A stretch of 64,000 bases of DNA from Aristolochia californica (Eukaryota > Streptophyta > Magnoliopsida > Piperales > Aristolochiaceae), in assembly GCA_029961685.1 (NCBI GenBank), contig JARWKL010000005.1, positions 6,374,904 through 6,438,903 of the forward strand, written 5' to 3'. The position numbers and the translations under genes are program-made. Below are positions 32,710 to 43,799 of this stretch, in pieces (position 1 is the stretch's first letter; each line of letters opens with the position of its first letter). The notes under the pieces are model-generated. The model saw only the letters and a program-made list of their open reading frames with translations, searched no databases and was not told the DNA's origin.

Positions 32710-34200
32710 GTCTTATTAGGAGGCTCTGAAACATCCAGGATGGAAGGCAGCTATGGATGAGGAAATGGAAGCCTTATATGAAAATCAGACAGGGAACTTA
32801 GCACAACTTCCGACAGGTAAGAAACCGGTGGGTTGTAAATTGGTTTTTACCGTCAAACATAATATGGATGGGCCTGTTGCTCGTCTTAAGGCTTGCCTCA
32901 TTGCTAAAGGGTACACTCAATGTTATGAAGTGGATTATGAGGAGACCTTCTCTTCTATTTCCAAGTTAAATTTGGTATACATCCTATTATCACTTGTCAT
33001 TAACTCTTTATGGCCAGTCTATCAACTTGATGTCAAAAATGCTTTCTTAAATGGTGATATATGCTAGGAAATTTATATGATTCAACCACCAAGTTATGTG
33101 GTCGAGGGAGAGTCTGTATGCCACTTAAAGAAGTCATTATATGGGCTTAAATAGTCCCCTCAGGTCTAGTTTGATAAATTTAACCAAGCACTACTACGGT
33201 TTGGATTTCGTTGGTGCTCAGTAGATCTTTCGGTATTTATTAAAGATACCTCAAAAGCAAAGATATTATTGGTCGTGTATGTTGATGATATTGTCTTAAC
33301 TGGCAATTATGTGAATAACATACAAGAAGTAAAATACATGATATGTCACGAATTTAAAACTAAAGATCTTCCACTTCTAAATTATTTTATGAGCATAGAA
33401 GTTATTCAATCCATGTATGGGATAATATTATCTCAGAGGAAGTATGTCTTGGACCTCCTTGAAGAAACGAGAGTTATTGGTGTCTCCCAGTTGACACACC
33501 TATGGATGAAAATATTAAATTATGTGCAAGTTCTGGAGAAGATATTGATATTGGCAAATATTAAAGACTTGTGGGCAAACTTATCTACCTCACGGTAACT
33601 ATACCAAACATATCATATACTTTAAGTGTAGTGAGTCAGTACATGCATAAGCCACAACTTACCCTTTGGCAAACCTTGGAAAGGATATTACGAGCCCTAG
33701 GAAGTGGATTGCTTTATAAGAAAAATGGTCACTTCAACATAGAAGGTTTCTCATACACATATTGGGCTGGAATACCTGATGACAGGAAGTCCACTTCTGG
33801 ATATTGCACTCTTGTTGGAGGGAACCTGGTTACACGAAAAAGCAATAAGTAAAATGTGGTTGCGAGATCTAGTGTAGAAGCAGAATACAGGGCTATGATT
33901 CACACAATCAGTGAACTCCAATGGATCAGGTCCCTTCTTACCGAATTAGTGTTTTATAAAAGTGTTCTATGGGTCTATATTGTGATAATCAAGCAGCTAT
34001 TCATATCACTTCGAATCCGGTCTTCCATGAAAGGACCAAACACATTGAGGTGGACTACCACTTTATACTTGAGAAATTTCAAGCGGGTATAATCTCCCTC
34101 AAACATGATTCACACGAGAGCAAGTAACGGATATTCTTACTAAACCGGTTACGTCTAAGATCATATATTTTATATGTGGCAAGTTGGGTATTTATGATGT
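32710..34200 (+). pseudogene. Reverse transcriptase and RNase H, family A element
   Basis: WKAAMDEEMEALYENQTG, GKKPVGCKLVFTVKHN, GYTQCYEVDYEETFSSISK, YQLDVKNAFLNGDI, a stop, KKSLYGLK and the intact catalytic VVYVDDIVLTG, then LSQRKYVLDLLEETRV. A shift leads to GKLIYLTVTIPNISYTLSV. RNase H follows: the DADW motif is damaged (SYTYWAG), then DDRKSTSGYCTLVGGNLVT, a stop, VVARSSVEAEYRAM and ELQWIRSLLTEL. Several stops are present. It is followed by the polypurine tract GTTTGAGCGGGAG at 34214-34226. Confidence 0.85.
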
Positions 34201-34226
34201 CTTTTATCCTCCAGTTTGAGCGGGAG

Positions 34227-34603
34227 TGTTAGAAGGTGGGCTCAAGCCCACACGTCCAAGGAAGAAAGCTCACACATCCAAGAGGTGGCATATTGATAAA
34301 TAAGAAGACTTCTCATAAAGATGACATGAAGATGTAATTACTTATCTATTTATGTCTCTTCTCTTATAATGTTGTAGCCCTAAGGGCAATGTAAAAAAAC
34401 AATAAATAGAGGCCCTTGGCTAAGAGGTACAACATTAAGTTCTCTCCTCTCTTCTCAAATTCGTCCAAATTCTCCTCTCCCTTCTCTTGGAAGTTGATCT
34501 CTAAACTCTCTCTCCTTTCTGTCTTCTTCTTTTCTTCTCCTTCTTCTTCTTCTCCTCTCCCTCTTTGGCTTGAGATCATTATGAAGGAGTCCTAAATTCT
34601 ACA
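34227..34603 (+). repeat. 3' LTR of the family A element
   Basis: TGTTAGAAGGTGGGCTCAAG…CCTAAATTCTACA, matching 12292-12693 and the reverse of 1090-1522. Directly beyond it the family D RNase H sequence resumes, confirming nesting. Confidence 0.85.
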
Positions 34604-34624
34604 AGCACATGTAATAGGTAAACT

Positions 34625-34925
34625 ATAGTGGCTTATATCCTTGATGTTGGAACTTGGTTTTCCTCTAAATAGGTTCATGCAACTTCATTGTGATAGCCAA
34701 GTAGTCATCCTCATTGCAACAAATCCAGTATTTCATGAATGAACTAAACACAATGAAATTTGTTTTAAAATTTTGTTTGAGAGAAGCTACAAGTTGGTAC
34801 TATAGTTGTGCCCTATATTCCATCTAAAAATCAGTTGGTAGATATGTTTACCAAGGTAATATCAGTTAGTCCTCTTGTCTCTACATGTTCCAAACTTGGA
34901 ATATTTAATATATTTGCACCAGCTT
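34625..34925 (+). pseudogene. Terminal RNase H piece of the family D element
   Basis: MQLHCDSQVVILIATNPVFHE and TKHNEI, then in shifted frames a decayed IPSKDQLADIFTK block and the C-terminal LGIFN(I) sequence, ending in the tract CAGCTTGAGGGA before the LTR. It carries the conserved Asp of the CDNQAA-type motif as CDSQ. It is the last part of copia pol. Confidence 0.75.
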
Positions 34926-34932
34926 GAGGGAT

Positions 34933-35110
34933 TGTTGAAGAAGAATTATTCTTATGTAATTGCATGCCTTGTAATTTTTGGTTTTTTCTTTCTCTTCTCT
35001 ACTCACCTACTTGTTCTTGCCCTAGAACTACATCCATTTCTTGTCTTCTTCTCTTCTCACTTCTCAACTCACTTCTTCTCAGCCAGAGCATGGAACCCTA
35101 TGATCTAAGA
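34933..35110 (+). repeat. 3' LTR of the family D element, internally deleted
   Basis: It opens TGTTGAAGAAGAATTATTC and closes CCCTATGATCTAAGA. Compared with the 5' LTR it lacks about 120 internal bases after TTTTTGGTTT. The terminal CA reads GA. Confidence 0.75.
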
Positions 35111-35115
35111 AAGAC

Positions 35116-36543
35116 CAAATTTTGCGATAAGATAAACTTAAAAAAGAAAAAAGAAAACTGAAAAAGTTCCGCTTTACCTAGATTCGAAAAGTGAAGCATA
35201 AAGGTCACATGCTAAGCTTAAAACAGAAAATAGATGTCCCATATACTCACCTTAGTTGTTTTTTTTATTTAACAAAGAATTTCACCTTTTCGTTCTCCTA
35301 AGAAAAGAAGAGATACGTACTGGCAGTGAAACTCGGGAGTTCTCGTTCACTAATGACACGATCAACCATACAGAAGAAGAAATATTCTTGCTAGGGTGCC
35401 TTTACTTTTATAACAACAGGATAAAAGTCCTTTACTTTCTCTAACGGGAAGAGATTTGACCCAGGAAAGGAAATGCTGATTTCTTATCACCGATTGGAAT
35501 TTCAGTTACAGAAAGTAATATTCTTGATGAGTTACAGTGCATATTGCATACAAAATCTGACGTAGAATTGATGAGAATGGTTGACGACATGAAGGGATCG
35601 ATTAAATCTTCGAGATATGGTTGTCGGATTGGCGAACCTCACCAGAAGACTTATCTCATATAAACGATTCCTCCAGAATCTTAGATCACATATCGAAAAC
35701 GTGCTAAAAACGTGAAAATGTTCACACATTCAAGAGAAATGGATAAAAAGAGGAGCAAATCTTCATTGCCCATCTAATGCATCAAATCGCCATACAAGAA
35801 GGGACCCACAGTGGGAGGACGAAGTAAGACAGTCGTCTCCATCAATTATGTGTCTCGTAGAAACAATACAAGGCATCATTCAGATTTCGGTGAAGTTCAT
35901 CTCCTACACGTATCTGTAATAGAAGCCAAGAGAACAAGAAGTAGTTCTTTCTCTCTTGGGATTTGAGGGCACATGGGTAGCATGTGGACACCGAAAGGCC
36001 TCTGCCCATCCTTCATTTTTATTCATTCGAAAAGATTGTTTCTTTGCATGCAGGATCGGGCGATGGCATCGTTAGTGACATGGTAAGTCACCGTACTTGT
36101 TTCTTTCAGATGTAACAAGTATATGTAGCTGCAATACTTCCTTGCTTTGGCATTTCAAATGTTGTCAATAACGTCTTCATAATAAAACTTAATAAAGAGA
36201 GAAAACAAAGACTTCAAGACAAATAAGTAAACTCAAACAGATAACATAAGGAAGCTTTCCTATTTGTTAGCAGCTATTTGCTTGTGGTAATTCAAACTGA
36301 AATATTTCCTGTGGTTTTCTTGTTGGATTAGATTATGAAGATCAAATTCGATATGCTAAAATTTAAATTTCAGTCCTTCATATATTTTTATATGCTTAAA
36401 TTAGTTGGATAAGTTATAGATTCAAAGATGAGGGGTTTCATTAGGAGTATCGGTTTTCTGATATCTATCAACACCCTGAAATCACATATACCGATACACG
36501 ACCATCCCTAATAAGTAAAATCTCATGTTTTAATTAAATACTT
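35116..36543. other. Unassigned intergenic DNA
   Basis: No gene recognised. A short AG-flanked, GT-flanked block at 36053-36081 (GGATCGGGCGATGGCATCG…) looks exon-like, but nothing around it supports a gene. Confidence 0.35.
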
Positions 36544-36554
36544 AAGTAAAATAT

Positions 36555-36961
36555 GAACACTAAGGGTCTGTTTGGAACCCACCGAAAATAAAATAAAATA
36601 AAGTAAAAGGGGAGAGAAAGTGAACCTTTGAGAAAAGAAAATAAGAGAGAAAGTCAAGTAAATAAATTTTCTCTCGCAAAAAGATGAAATTCAGAAAGAA
36701 CAGAAAAGAAATAGAAACTTGAGAGAAAATTTTCGTCATCAAAATTTTAAAATATTGATAATTTTCTTTTTCTTTTCTATTTTTCATGTTTATCCAAACA
36801 AGAGAAACTGTATTTCTCTTCCATTTTCCTTCTCATTTTCCATGGGCATCCAAACAAGAAAAAAAAACTTCTTTTCTTTTCTTTTATTTTCTCTTTCTCT
36901 TCCTCTTCTCTTCCTTTTCTTTTCTCTCAATTTTCTTTGTTCCAAACACAACCTAAAAGAA
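36555..36961. mobile_element. MITE with 11-bp flanking duplication
   Basis: The ends read GGGTCTGTTTGGAAC (36564) and, reversed, AGGTTGTGTTTGGAAC (to 36955), the outward GTTTGGAAC type seen in many plant MITEs. The interior is short, AT-rich and non-coding. AAGTAAAATAT occurs at 36544-36554 and again at 36962-36972, an 11-base direct repeat framing the element. The superfamily is uncertain: the ends suggest hAT-like, the duplication length Mutator-like. Confidence 0.65.
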
Positions 36962-37509
36962 AAGTAAAATATCTAACAAATGCATGAAGTTTCTTATAAT
37001 TAGGGGAAACAACAATGAAACGCTGAGAAGTCTGGAACAATAGGGAATTTTATTATTATGTATAATAGATATGTTAAGGTTTATACATGGCTGCTCATGG
37101 ATATTTACTAAAAGATTGACATCACAACGTGTATTCATATATGGAATCAGACTATCTACTCTACTGCATGTCTACTTTATTTAAGCAATAGGAAATTTTC
37201 TTTGTAGATATGATGGATAACATCATGGTTTTGCCAATTTGTAATTCGATGATTTTGCAGGGTTGACCTAACTTCTAACTGGGCTGGCTAAAAGAATGGA
37301 CTCGCACCTTCCATTTGGGCCAGTCTGAGCTAACTTCCATTTGAGCTGAGCTGAGCTGGGTTGCATCCCATTCTTGGGTTGAAAGACCACGGATAATATG
37401 TATCTAGAACTATCAAGGCATTGCACAATTAATGTTGTATAAGGTTTTGTTTATACATATGCATACAAAATTACGTATACTAAAAAATTGGAAATTCTAT
37501 GTAGGTTAT

Positions 37510-37818
37510 TGTTGGAAGATAAGCTCGAAGTGCAGTAGCATGATATTATTTTTTATTTTTTGTCCCTTTTCCTCCCTTCTTAGGGTAAAGGGAATTGATG
37601 TAATTATTGAGATACTTATTATTATAAATACATATTGAGGGGAAGGATTAGGCATGTCACTTAACCCTAATCCTCCCTTCTCTTTCTCTCAAACTCTCTC
37701 CAAATCCTCATCTCTCTCTTTCTCCTCTTTTCTTTTCTCTCTCTTTCTCCTTCTCCACTATTTCCACCTCTATTCTACTGTATGATTACTTTATTATCAT
37801 GGGATCCTAAATCCAACA
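37510..37818 (+). repeat. LTR with primer-binding site (separate copia family)
   Basis: TGTTGGAAGATAAGC…CCTAAATCCAACA, 309 bases, with TATAAATACAT near 37624 and a pyrimidine tail. TGGCATTAGTTC at 37819-37830 is a decayed PBS, and TGGATTTAGGATCCC after it matches the leader of the family A element. The element continues only to about 38200, where minus-strand pol sequence begins. Confidence 0.7.
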
Positions 37819-38239
37819 TGGCATTAGTTCGATGGATTTAGGATCCCAACATTAACGTGGTGATTAAGTAACTTTTATCAAGCTTCATGTGGTTTTGTTG
37901 GTGAAGCAAATACTCGACAATGCAAAGATAAGTTTTTTAGTTTCTCTACCTTTCATGAAATGTTTTGATGATGTTTTGATCTCGGCAAGATGTTTACTAA
38001 TTGATTCATCTCATCCATTACGGATAGAAGATAAGTGTTACATCTTATGCAAGATTGCTTATGACTTGAAGTGGTTTGTTATTTTTTGTTTGATCTATCT
38101 CATGCAAGATCGATTAAGCGGCAATCCCTTTGCATATAAATTTGATTTCCTTGCTTAAAAACTATATTTGGATCGAGCTCTATTATTTTTTATTTCTTTT
38201 ATACTGTTTACATCACTGCTAGTCAAGACAATATCATCC

Positions 38240-40675
38240 ACATAAACTCTACACTTCCTTTTAAGGTATACTTGACAAAGACATAATGATTTGTCGAGCA
38301 CCTGATGAAACCAAACTACAACAATGTTTGGCTAAATTTGTCAAACCAAGCTCAAGGAGACTATCTTAAGCCATATAAAGATTTTGTCAATCCACATACT
38401 GACTTCCCCTCAACCACAAAGCCAGGTGGTTGATGTTTATAGATTTCTTCCTTAATAAGATTCTTACTGAATTTAACTTGGCCACCGGGGAGAAAGTTTC
38501 TTCATAATCAATTCCATAGCACTGAGTATACCCCTTTGTAACTAGGCGAGCCTTAAGACGAGCCTTAAGTCGAGCCATAGAACTATCTAGATTGTGCTTA
38601 ATAGTAAAAACCCATTAACAGCCCACAAGTTTCTTTCCAAGAAGAAGTGGAACCAAGGCCTGTGTCTAATTCTCATATAAAGAAATTATTTCCTCTTAAA
38701 TTGGTGCCTTCCATCTTAGATGTTTTAGAGCATCCTAATATGACTGTGAGACAAATATAGAAGAGATATATGCAAGGAATTGACAACAAGAAGAAGATAA
38801 ACGATGGTGAGAAACATATTTTGATATAGGATGAGAAGTAGAGGGCGTAGTACGAGTCCTAGGTTCCTCTTGAAGAGCTATGGGCCTAGTATCAAATGGT
38901 AGACCAAATACAAGGCACACAGCTACACAACAATGAGCTATTTTTTGTGCTATTTTCTCTACATGTATGATATCGACTGATGTTGTAGGGATGGAATAGA
39001 GAGATCCTCATCAAGGGGCACAACAGACTTTGAAGCTGCATGAATAGATGAAAGACCTGCAGGAAATCCTTTGAGGAATAAAAGGATTTATCTTCAAAGA
39101 TGTTTACATCCCTAGAGACAATTAACTTACGAAGAGAAGGGTTATAGCCAACATATCCTTTTTGGGTACAGGAGTAACTCAAAAAAATACACTTAATAAC
39201 CTTTAGGTCCAGCATACTTTTCTATGGAGATGTGATATGAATGAAATAAGTGCAACCAAAGACTTTCAAATGAAGGGAAAAAGGGTCCTCATCTTGAAAC
39301 AACAAGGCATATAGGGAGTTATGACCAAGTACAGAAGATGGAAACCTATTGATGAGAAAACATGTTGTAAGAATCACATGTGACCAATAAAATATGGCAC
39401 ATTCATGGAGTAAAGAAGGCTACATGCTACCCCAAGGAGAAGTAGATTTTTCCTTTCGGCTACACCATTTTGTTGAGGGGAGTAAGCACATGAGTTCTAA
39501 TGGATAATGCCATTATCTTTACAACAGGATTGAAACTCTCTTGATAGGTATTCTTTGGCATCAGAACAATGTAATTTTATCTTTTTACTAAATTGAGTTG
39601 AGATCATGGCATGAAATGATTTTAAAATAGAAAATATTTCAAACCTATCTTTGAATAAAAACAACCATGTAACTCGAGTAAAATCATCGACAAATGTAAC
39701 AAAATACTTAATGGTCCCCAAACATTTAAATGAATCAATGAAAAGAGAGAAACACGTTTAAGTTTAGCTCAAGGAGAATATGTAGTCATGTGGTGTTTGC
39801 TCAACTGACATACTTCACAATACAAATTAGACAAAGTATTCAAAAAAGGAAATAAAGGCTAATGTGATAATGTTGACGGATGTCCGAATCTGTTGTGCCA
39901 TAATTGTACCTTTATTTGAGAAGTGGAAATTGCAATCACTGGAGGAAAGCCCTAGTAATAAAGGTCCCCCTATTCATGGCCTCCACCAATCATGTGCTTC
40001 GTTGTTAGATCTAGAAAAACACAAGAAGAAGGTGAGAAGGTGATAAAACAATTAAATTCTTTGTTAACTGATTGATAGAGAACAAATTTAATGGAAGCTA
40101 AGAGACAAATAAGACATCATTAAGCGGAAGTGTGGGAGTAGCAGAAGAGAATCCCTTCCCAATAACTTTGATTTGAGATCCATCTACTATGGTTAAAAAG
40201 TTATCTAGCATGCTTGGAGACACAAAAAGTAAAAGATTTTTATTATTTGTAAGATGCTTGGAGTTCCCTGAGTCAATGATCTAATATGAAGACAAAGAAG
40301 TGGTAGAGATCATACCTGAAGTAGTGGTGACATCAACAATAGTAGAAGATGTAGAAGTAAATACCATCAAAGACTTCATCCTCAGTAATAATTCAAAATC
40401 ATCATCTATGACAGTCTTCTTGCCTTTCTGCAACTTGATTTTTTCTTCATTTTTTGTCAGTGTTATTAACCAAGGCCTGATTGGCAATAACCCAGTCTGG
40501 CTTGCCATGAAGCTTCCAACAAGTATCCACTAGATGATTCAATCCACCATAGTGAGTGCACACCCGATTATCAGTCCACGAAGGACTAGAGCCAATTCTA
40601 CCACTTCTTCTTCTACCTCCTCTATAATTTCTACCGCACCCTTTATTGGTAGAATTTGTACCCCTGTTACCCAAG
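38240..40675 (-). pseudogene. Copia pol and gag 3' part (element H), minus strand
   Basis: Read from 40674 down: GNRGTNSTNKGCGRNYRGG and a zinc-knuckle variant CTHYGGLNHLVDTCWKLHGKPDW (second Cys changed to Tyr); protease IIDSGNSKHLTNN near 40280; integrase KYFVTFVDDFTRVTWLF and LHCSDAKEYLSREFQ (39721-39497); VIKCIFLSYSCTQKGYVGYNP and RDVNIFEDKSF near 39200; [30 protein letters not shown] at about 38560-38470; then decayed RT to 38240. Stops and shifts are frequent, and the catalytic YVDD is damaged near 38250. It is the same family as 14014-14735 by its Gag. The N-terminal side of this gag resumes at 45865 beyond the element at 40676-45864. Confidence 0.8.
40671..40675 (+). repeat. Left target-site copy (CCAAG)
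   Basis: Pairs with CCGAA at 45865-45869. The uninterrupted paralogous site at 14664-14668 is CTCGG, the reverse of CCGAG, so each copy carries one G-to-A change. Confidence 0.75.
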
Positions 40676-41163
40676 TGTTAAGTTGTGGAGCCTAATTAAC
40701 GCCCTACACTGAGACCTGTGTGGTCAAGTCACCGTAGGGGTTGGAATGGGGCGGGAAGCCCCCTTCCGTGGGTGTGGGTGCTCCGCCCCTATCCGATCCA
40801 CGATATATTGATTGTTTTTTCATTAAGGGCAATTTTGAAATTTTACTCTTGTATCACGGTTGCCCTCATTTTGTCTTTATAATTGAGGGGCGCCACTATT
40901 AGGGTTGAATCATCTTAATCCAAGAAGCATCTCCAGTTGCAGCCCGAGAGTTTAGAGATAAACACCTGTAAGTGTGCACTTTCTCATATAAAGTATTTCG
41001 TCTTCATAGTGGATTACTGCAACGGTGGAAGACAAGACGTAGTCTCACCTTGAGGCAAACCTGTATAAATCTTGTTGTGCTTTTTCATACTTATTTTTTC
41101 TTTCTTCCACGTTTATTAGTATTTCTCTCGTTAGTTTGGAATTAGAGCATTTAATTCCTAAAA
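40676..41163 (+). repeat. 5' LTR of the Tnt1-like element
   Basis: TGTTAAGTTGTGGAGCC…AATTCCTAAAA (terminal ACA mutated). It includes a conserved TCCGCCCCT…GATCCACGATATATTG block and GAGGGGCGCCACTATTAGGG. The PBS TGGTATCATTGC follows at 41166-41177. Confidence 0.9.
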
Positions 41164-41322
41164 AGTGGTATCATTGCTTTGGTTCATGATTTAGAGCAAT
41201 GACTAGCGGAGAAATGATCGACACTAGGGATCAACAAGTTTGATAGTATGGATTTTGCGTTCTGGACGATGTAAATCGAAGATTATCTATACAGTAAGAA
41301 GCTGCACACACCACTTCTGGAT

Positions 41323-42205
41323 ATGAAACCAGAACGCATGAAAGATGATGAGTGGAATCTCCTCGATAGACAAGTGTTGGGAGTAGTCCGATTAACACTA
41401 TCAAAGAACGTTGCTCACAACGTGGCGTCGGAGAAAACTACTGTGGGGATGATGAAGATTCTATTTGACATGTATGAGAAGCCTTCCGAAAATAATAAGG
41501 TACATCTCATAAAAAAACTCTTCACTTTAAAGATGATAGAAAATACAAAAAATACATCAGTTGCATCGCATTTGACTGAGTTTAGCACGATTGTCAATCA
41601 ATTGACATCCGTTCAAATTAAATTTGATGATGAGGGCGTCGAAGAAAACCACTGCGGGGATGATGAAGATTCTATTTGACATGTATGAGAAGCCTTCCGA
41701 AAATAATAAGGTACATCTCATAAAAAAACTCTTTTACTTTAAAGATGATAGAAAATACAAAAAATACATCAGTTGCATCGCATTTGACTGAGTTTAGCAC
41801 GATTGTCAATCAAATGACATCCGTTCAAATTAAATTTGATGATGAGGTTCGTGTTTTAATTCTTTTGATGTCTCTGCTAAATTATTGGAAGCTTATTAAG
41901 GATGCAGCTAGCAACTATGTAGGCAACGGGAAGTTGATCTTTAATTATGTTCAGGATACCATTCTCACGGCGAAAGTTCGTAGAAAGGACTCCGGAGAAT
42001 CATTGACATTTAATTCTGCCCTAAGTGTCGATACTATGGGTAGGAACTTCGAGAGGAATTCCAACAAGGGCAATGGTGGAGGGAAGTCAAGGAATGGTAG
42101 AAGCAAGTCCAAATTTGGAAGGAATGTGGAATGCTGGAATTGTGGCAAGTCTGGTCACATAAAGAAGAACTACATAACACCGAAGAAGGCTAAAAAAAAA
42201 TGATG
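41323..42205 (+). pseudogene. Gag of the Tnt1-like element, with internal tandem duplication
   Basis: MKPERMKDDEWNLLDRQVLG, RLTLSKNVAHNVASEKTT and LFDMYEKPSENNKVHLIKKLF are the Tnt1-type Gag helices. The stretch 41424-41634 is repeated almost perfectly at 41635-41846 with one extra T, which breaks the frame. After it come VRVLILLMSLLNYWK, DTILTAKVRRKDSGE and the zinc knuckle CWNCGKSGHIKKNY, whose final Cys is Tyr. Not functional. Confidence 0.88.
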
Positions 42206-42249
42206 CTGCAAATGCGGTGACTGAAGAAGTACAAGATGTTTTACTCTTG

Positions 42250-43460
42250 TCGGTTGATAGACCTATTAAATCTTTGGTGTTAGATTCAGGAGCTTCTTTC
42301 GACACCACCGCACATTGAGAGATTATGGAGAATTATTTTGCTGGAGATCATGGGAAAGTGTATCTTGCTGATGGAGAACCTTTGGGTATTATCCGTATTG
42401 GTAATGTTAGTTTGAGGATGTCAAATGGGACAGTATGAAAAATTCACAAGTTGAGACATGTACGAAAACTAATGGGTAATCTGATCTCAGTAGGGCAACT
42501 TGATGATGAAGGTCATAATGTAACTTTTAATGGTGCTACTTGGAAAGTCACAAAGGGATCCGTGTTTGTTGCACGAGGAGTTAAAATTGGAACTCTTCAC
42601 ATCACTTCCAGTTGCAAAGACATGGTTGCAATTGCTGATGCTGTTACTGATTCTGACTTGTGGCATTATAGGCTCAGTCACATGAGTGAGAAGGGAGTGA
42701 AAGTGCTTCAATACAAAGGGAAGCTACCAGGGTTGAAAACTGTAAACAACAGTTTTTGTGAAGGCTGTATTTTTGGCAAGCAAAAAAGGGTTTTAGCTTT
42801 TCTAAGGGCGAAAATAAACAAAAGACAAAAAAATTAGAGTTGGTTCACATTAATGTGTGGGGGCTTTCAACTGTTACTTCCCTTGGTGGTTCTAATTACT
42901 ATGTATAATTTATTGATGATGCAAGTAGAAAGGTATGGGTTTATTTCCTGAAAAATAAATCCGATGTCTTTGATACCTGCAAGAGATGGAGATCAATGGT
43001 TTAGAATGAGACAGATTTGAAGGTGAAGTGCCTATAGCCAGATAATGGGGGAGAATACATGGATGATGATTTCAAGCGGTATTATGTAATAATGAAATCA
43101 TGATGAAGAAGACCATTCCTAGAAAACCTCAACAGAATGGTGTGGCTGAGAGGATGAGTGGAACTTCGAACGAGCGTGCTAGGAGCATGAGATTACATGC
43201 GGGATTGCCAAAGATGTTATGGTCTAAGGCTATGAGCACTGCTGCCTATTTGATCAACAAAGGTCCCTCAACACCAATGGATTGCAAAATACCAGAAGAG
43301 GTCTGGAGCGACAAAAAGGTAAACTTTTCTTTCTTGAAAGTTGTTGGTTGTGTTTCTTATATTCACATCGATTCTGCTGCTAGAAATAAACTTGATGCCA
43401 AATCGAAATTATGTTTCTTTATTGGCTATGGTGGTACCGACTTTGGTTATAGCTTCTAGG
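42250..43460 (+). pseudogene. Protease and integrase of the Tnt1-like element
   Basis: SLVLDSGASFDTTAH is the protease active site at about 42272. RHVRKLMGNLISVGQLDDEG and LWHYRLSHMSEKGVKVL…CEGCIFGKQKR form the protease tail and the pre-integrase H-H-C-C zinc site. The integrase core reads LVHINVWG (first catalytic Asp changed to Asn), PDNGGEYMDDDF (second Asp kept) and QNGVAERMSGT (Glu kept), then AAYLINKGPSTPMDCKIPEEVW and FFIGYGGTDFGYSF. Stops lie at about 42837, 42907 and elsewhere. Confidence 0.88.
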
Positions 43461-43799
43461 ATGACCAAAGTTGTAAGGTTATCAAGAGCAAGGATGTGAT
43501 CTTCAATGAAGGTGCCTTGTATAAAGACAGGTTGAGAACAGAGTCTAAGAGCACAAGTGATGAAGCCAAGAAGTCTGATGTAACCCAGTTGAGAGATCTT
43601 CCAGCTACTGAGATGGAGAATATTGCTCAAGAAGACCAAGAGAACATACCCTGAGAAGTAAATCAGAACATTCCTGTGATTGAACTCTGGAGATCTGCTA
43701 GAACTAGCAGACCACCATAGAGGTACTCCCCTACACTTAAATATATTTTGTTGACTGATAAAGGTGAACTAGAGAGTTATGAGGAAGTTGTGCAAGTTG

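Larger units (their letters stand above)
28704..35110 (+). mobile_element. Copia element of family D with nested insertions
   Basis: Matching LTRs at 28704-29005 and 34933-35110 are flanked by AAGAT (28699-28703) and AAGAC (35111-35115), a 5-bp target duplication with one change. Inside are gag (29757-30330), a CACTA-type end (to 31757), a family A copia fragment with its own 3' LTR (to 34603) and the terminal RNase H of the host element (34625-34925). Coding parts are all broken. The middle of the element's own pol is missing. Confidence 0.75.

Noticed and set aside
28704..35110. A single intact autonomous copia element
   Set aside because: The integrase and RT inside belong with the nested family A LTR at 34227, and the host element's own central pol is missing.
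36053..36081. Mini-exon between AG and GTAAG
   Set aside because: Isolated splice-like signals occur by chance, and no flanking exons or protein similarity were found.
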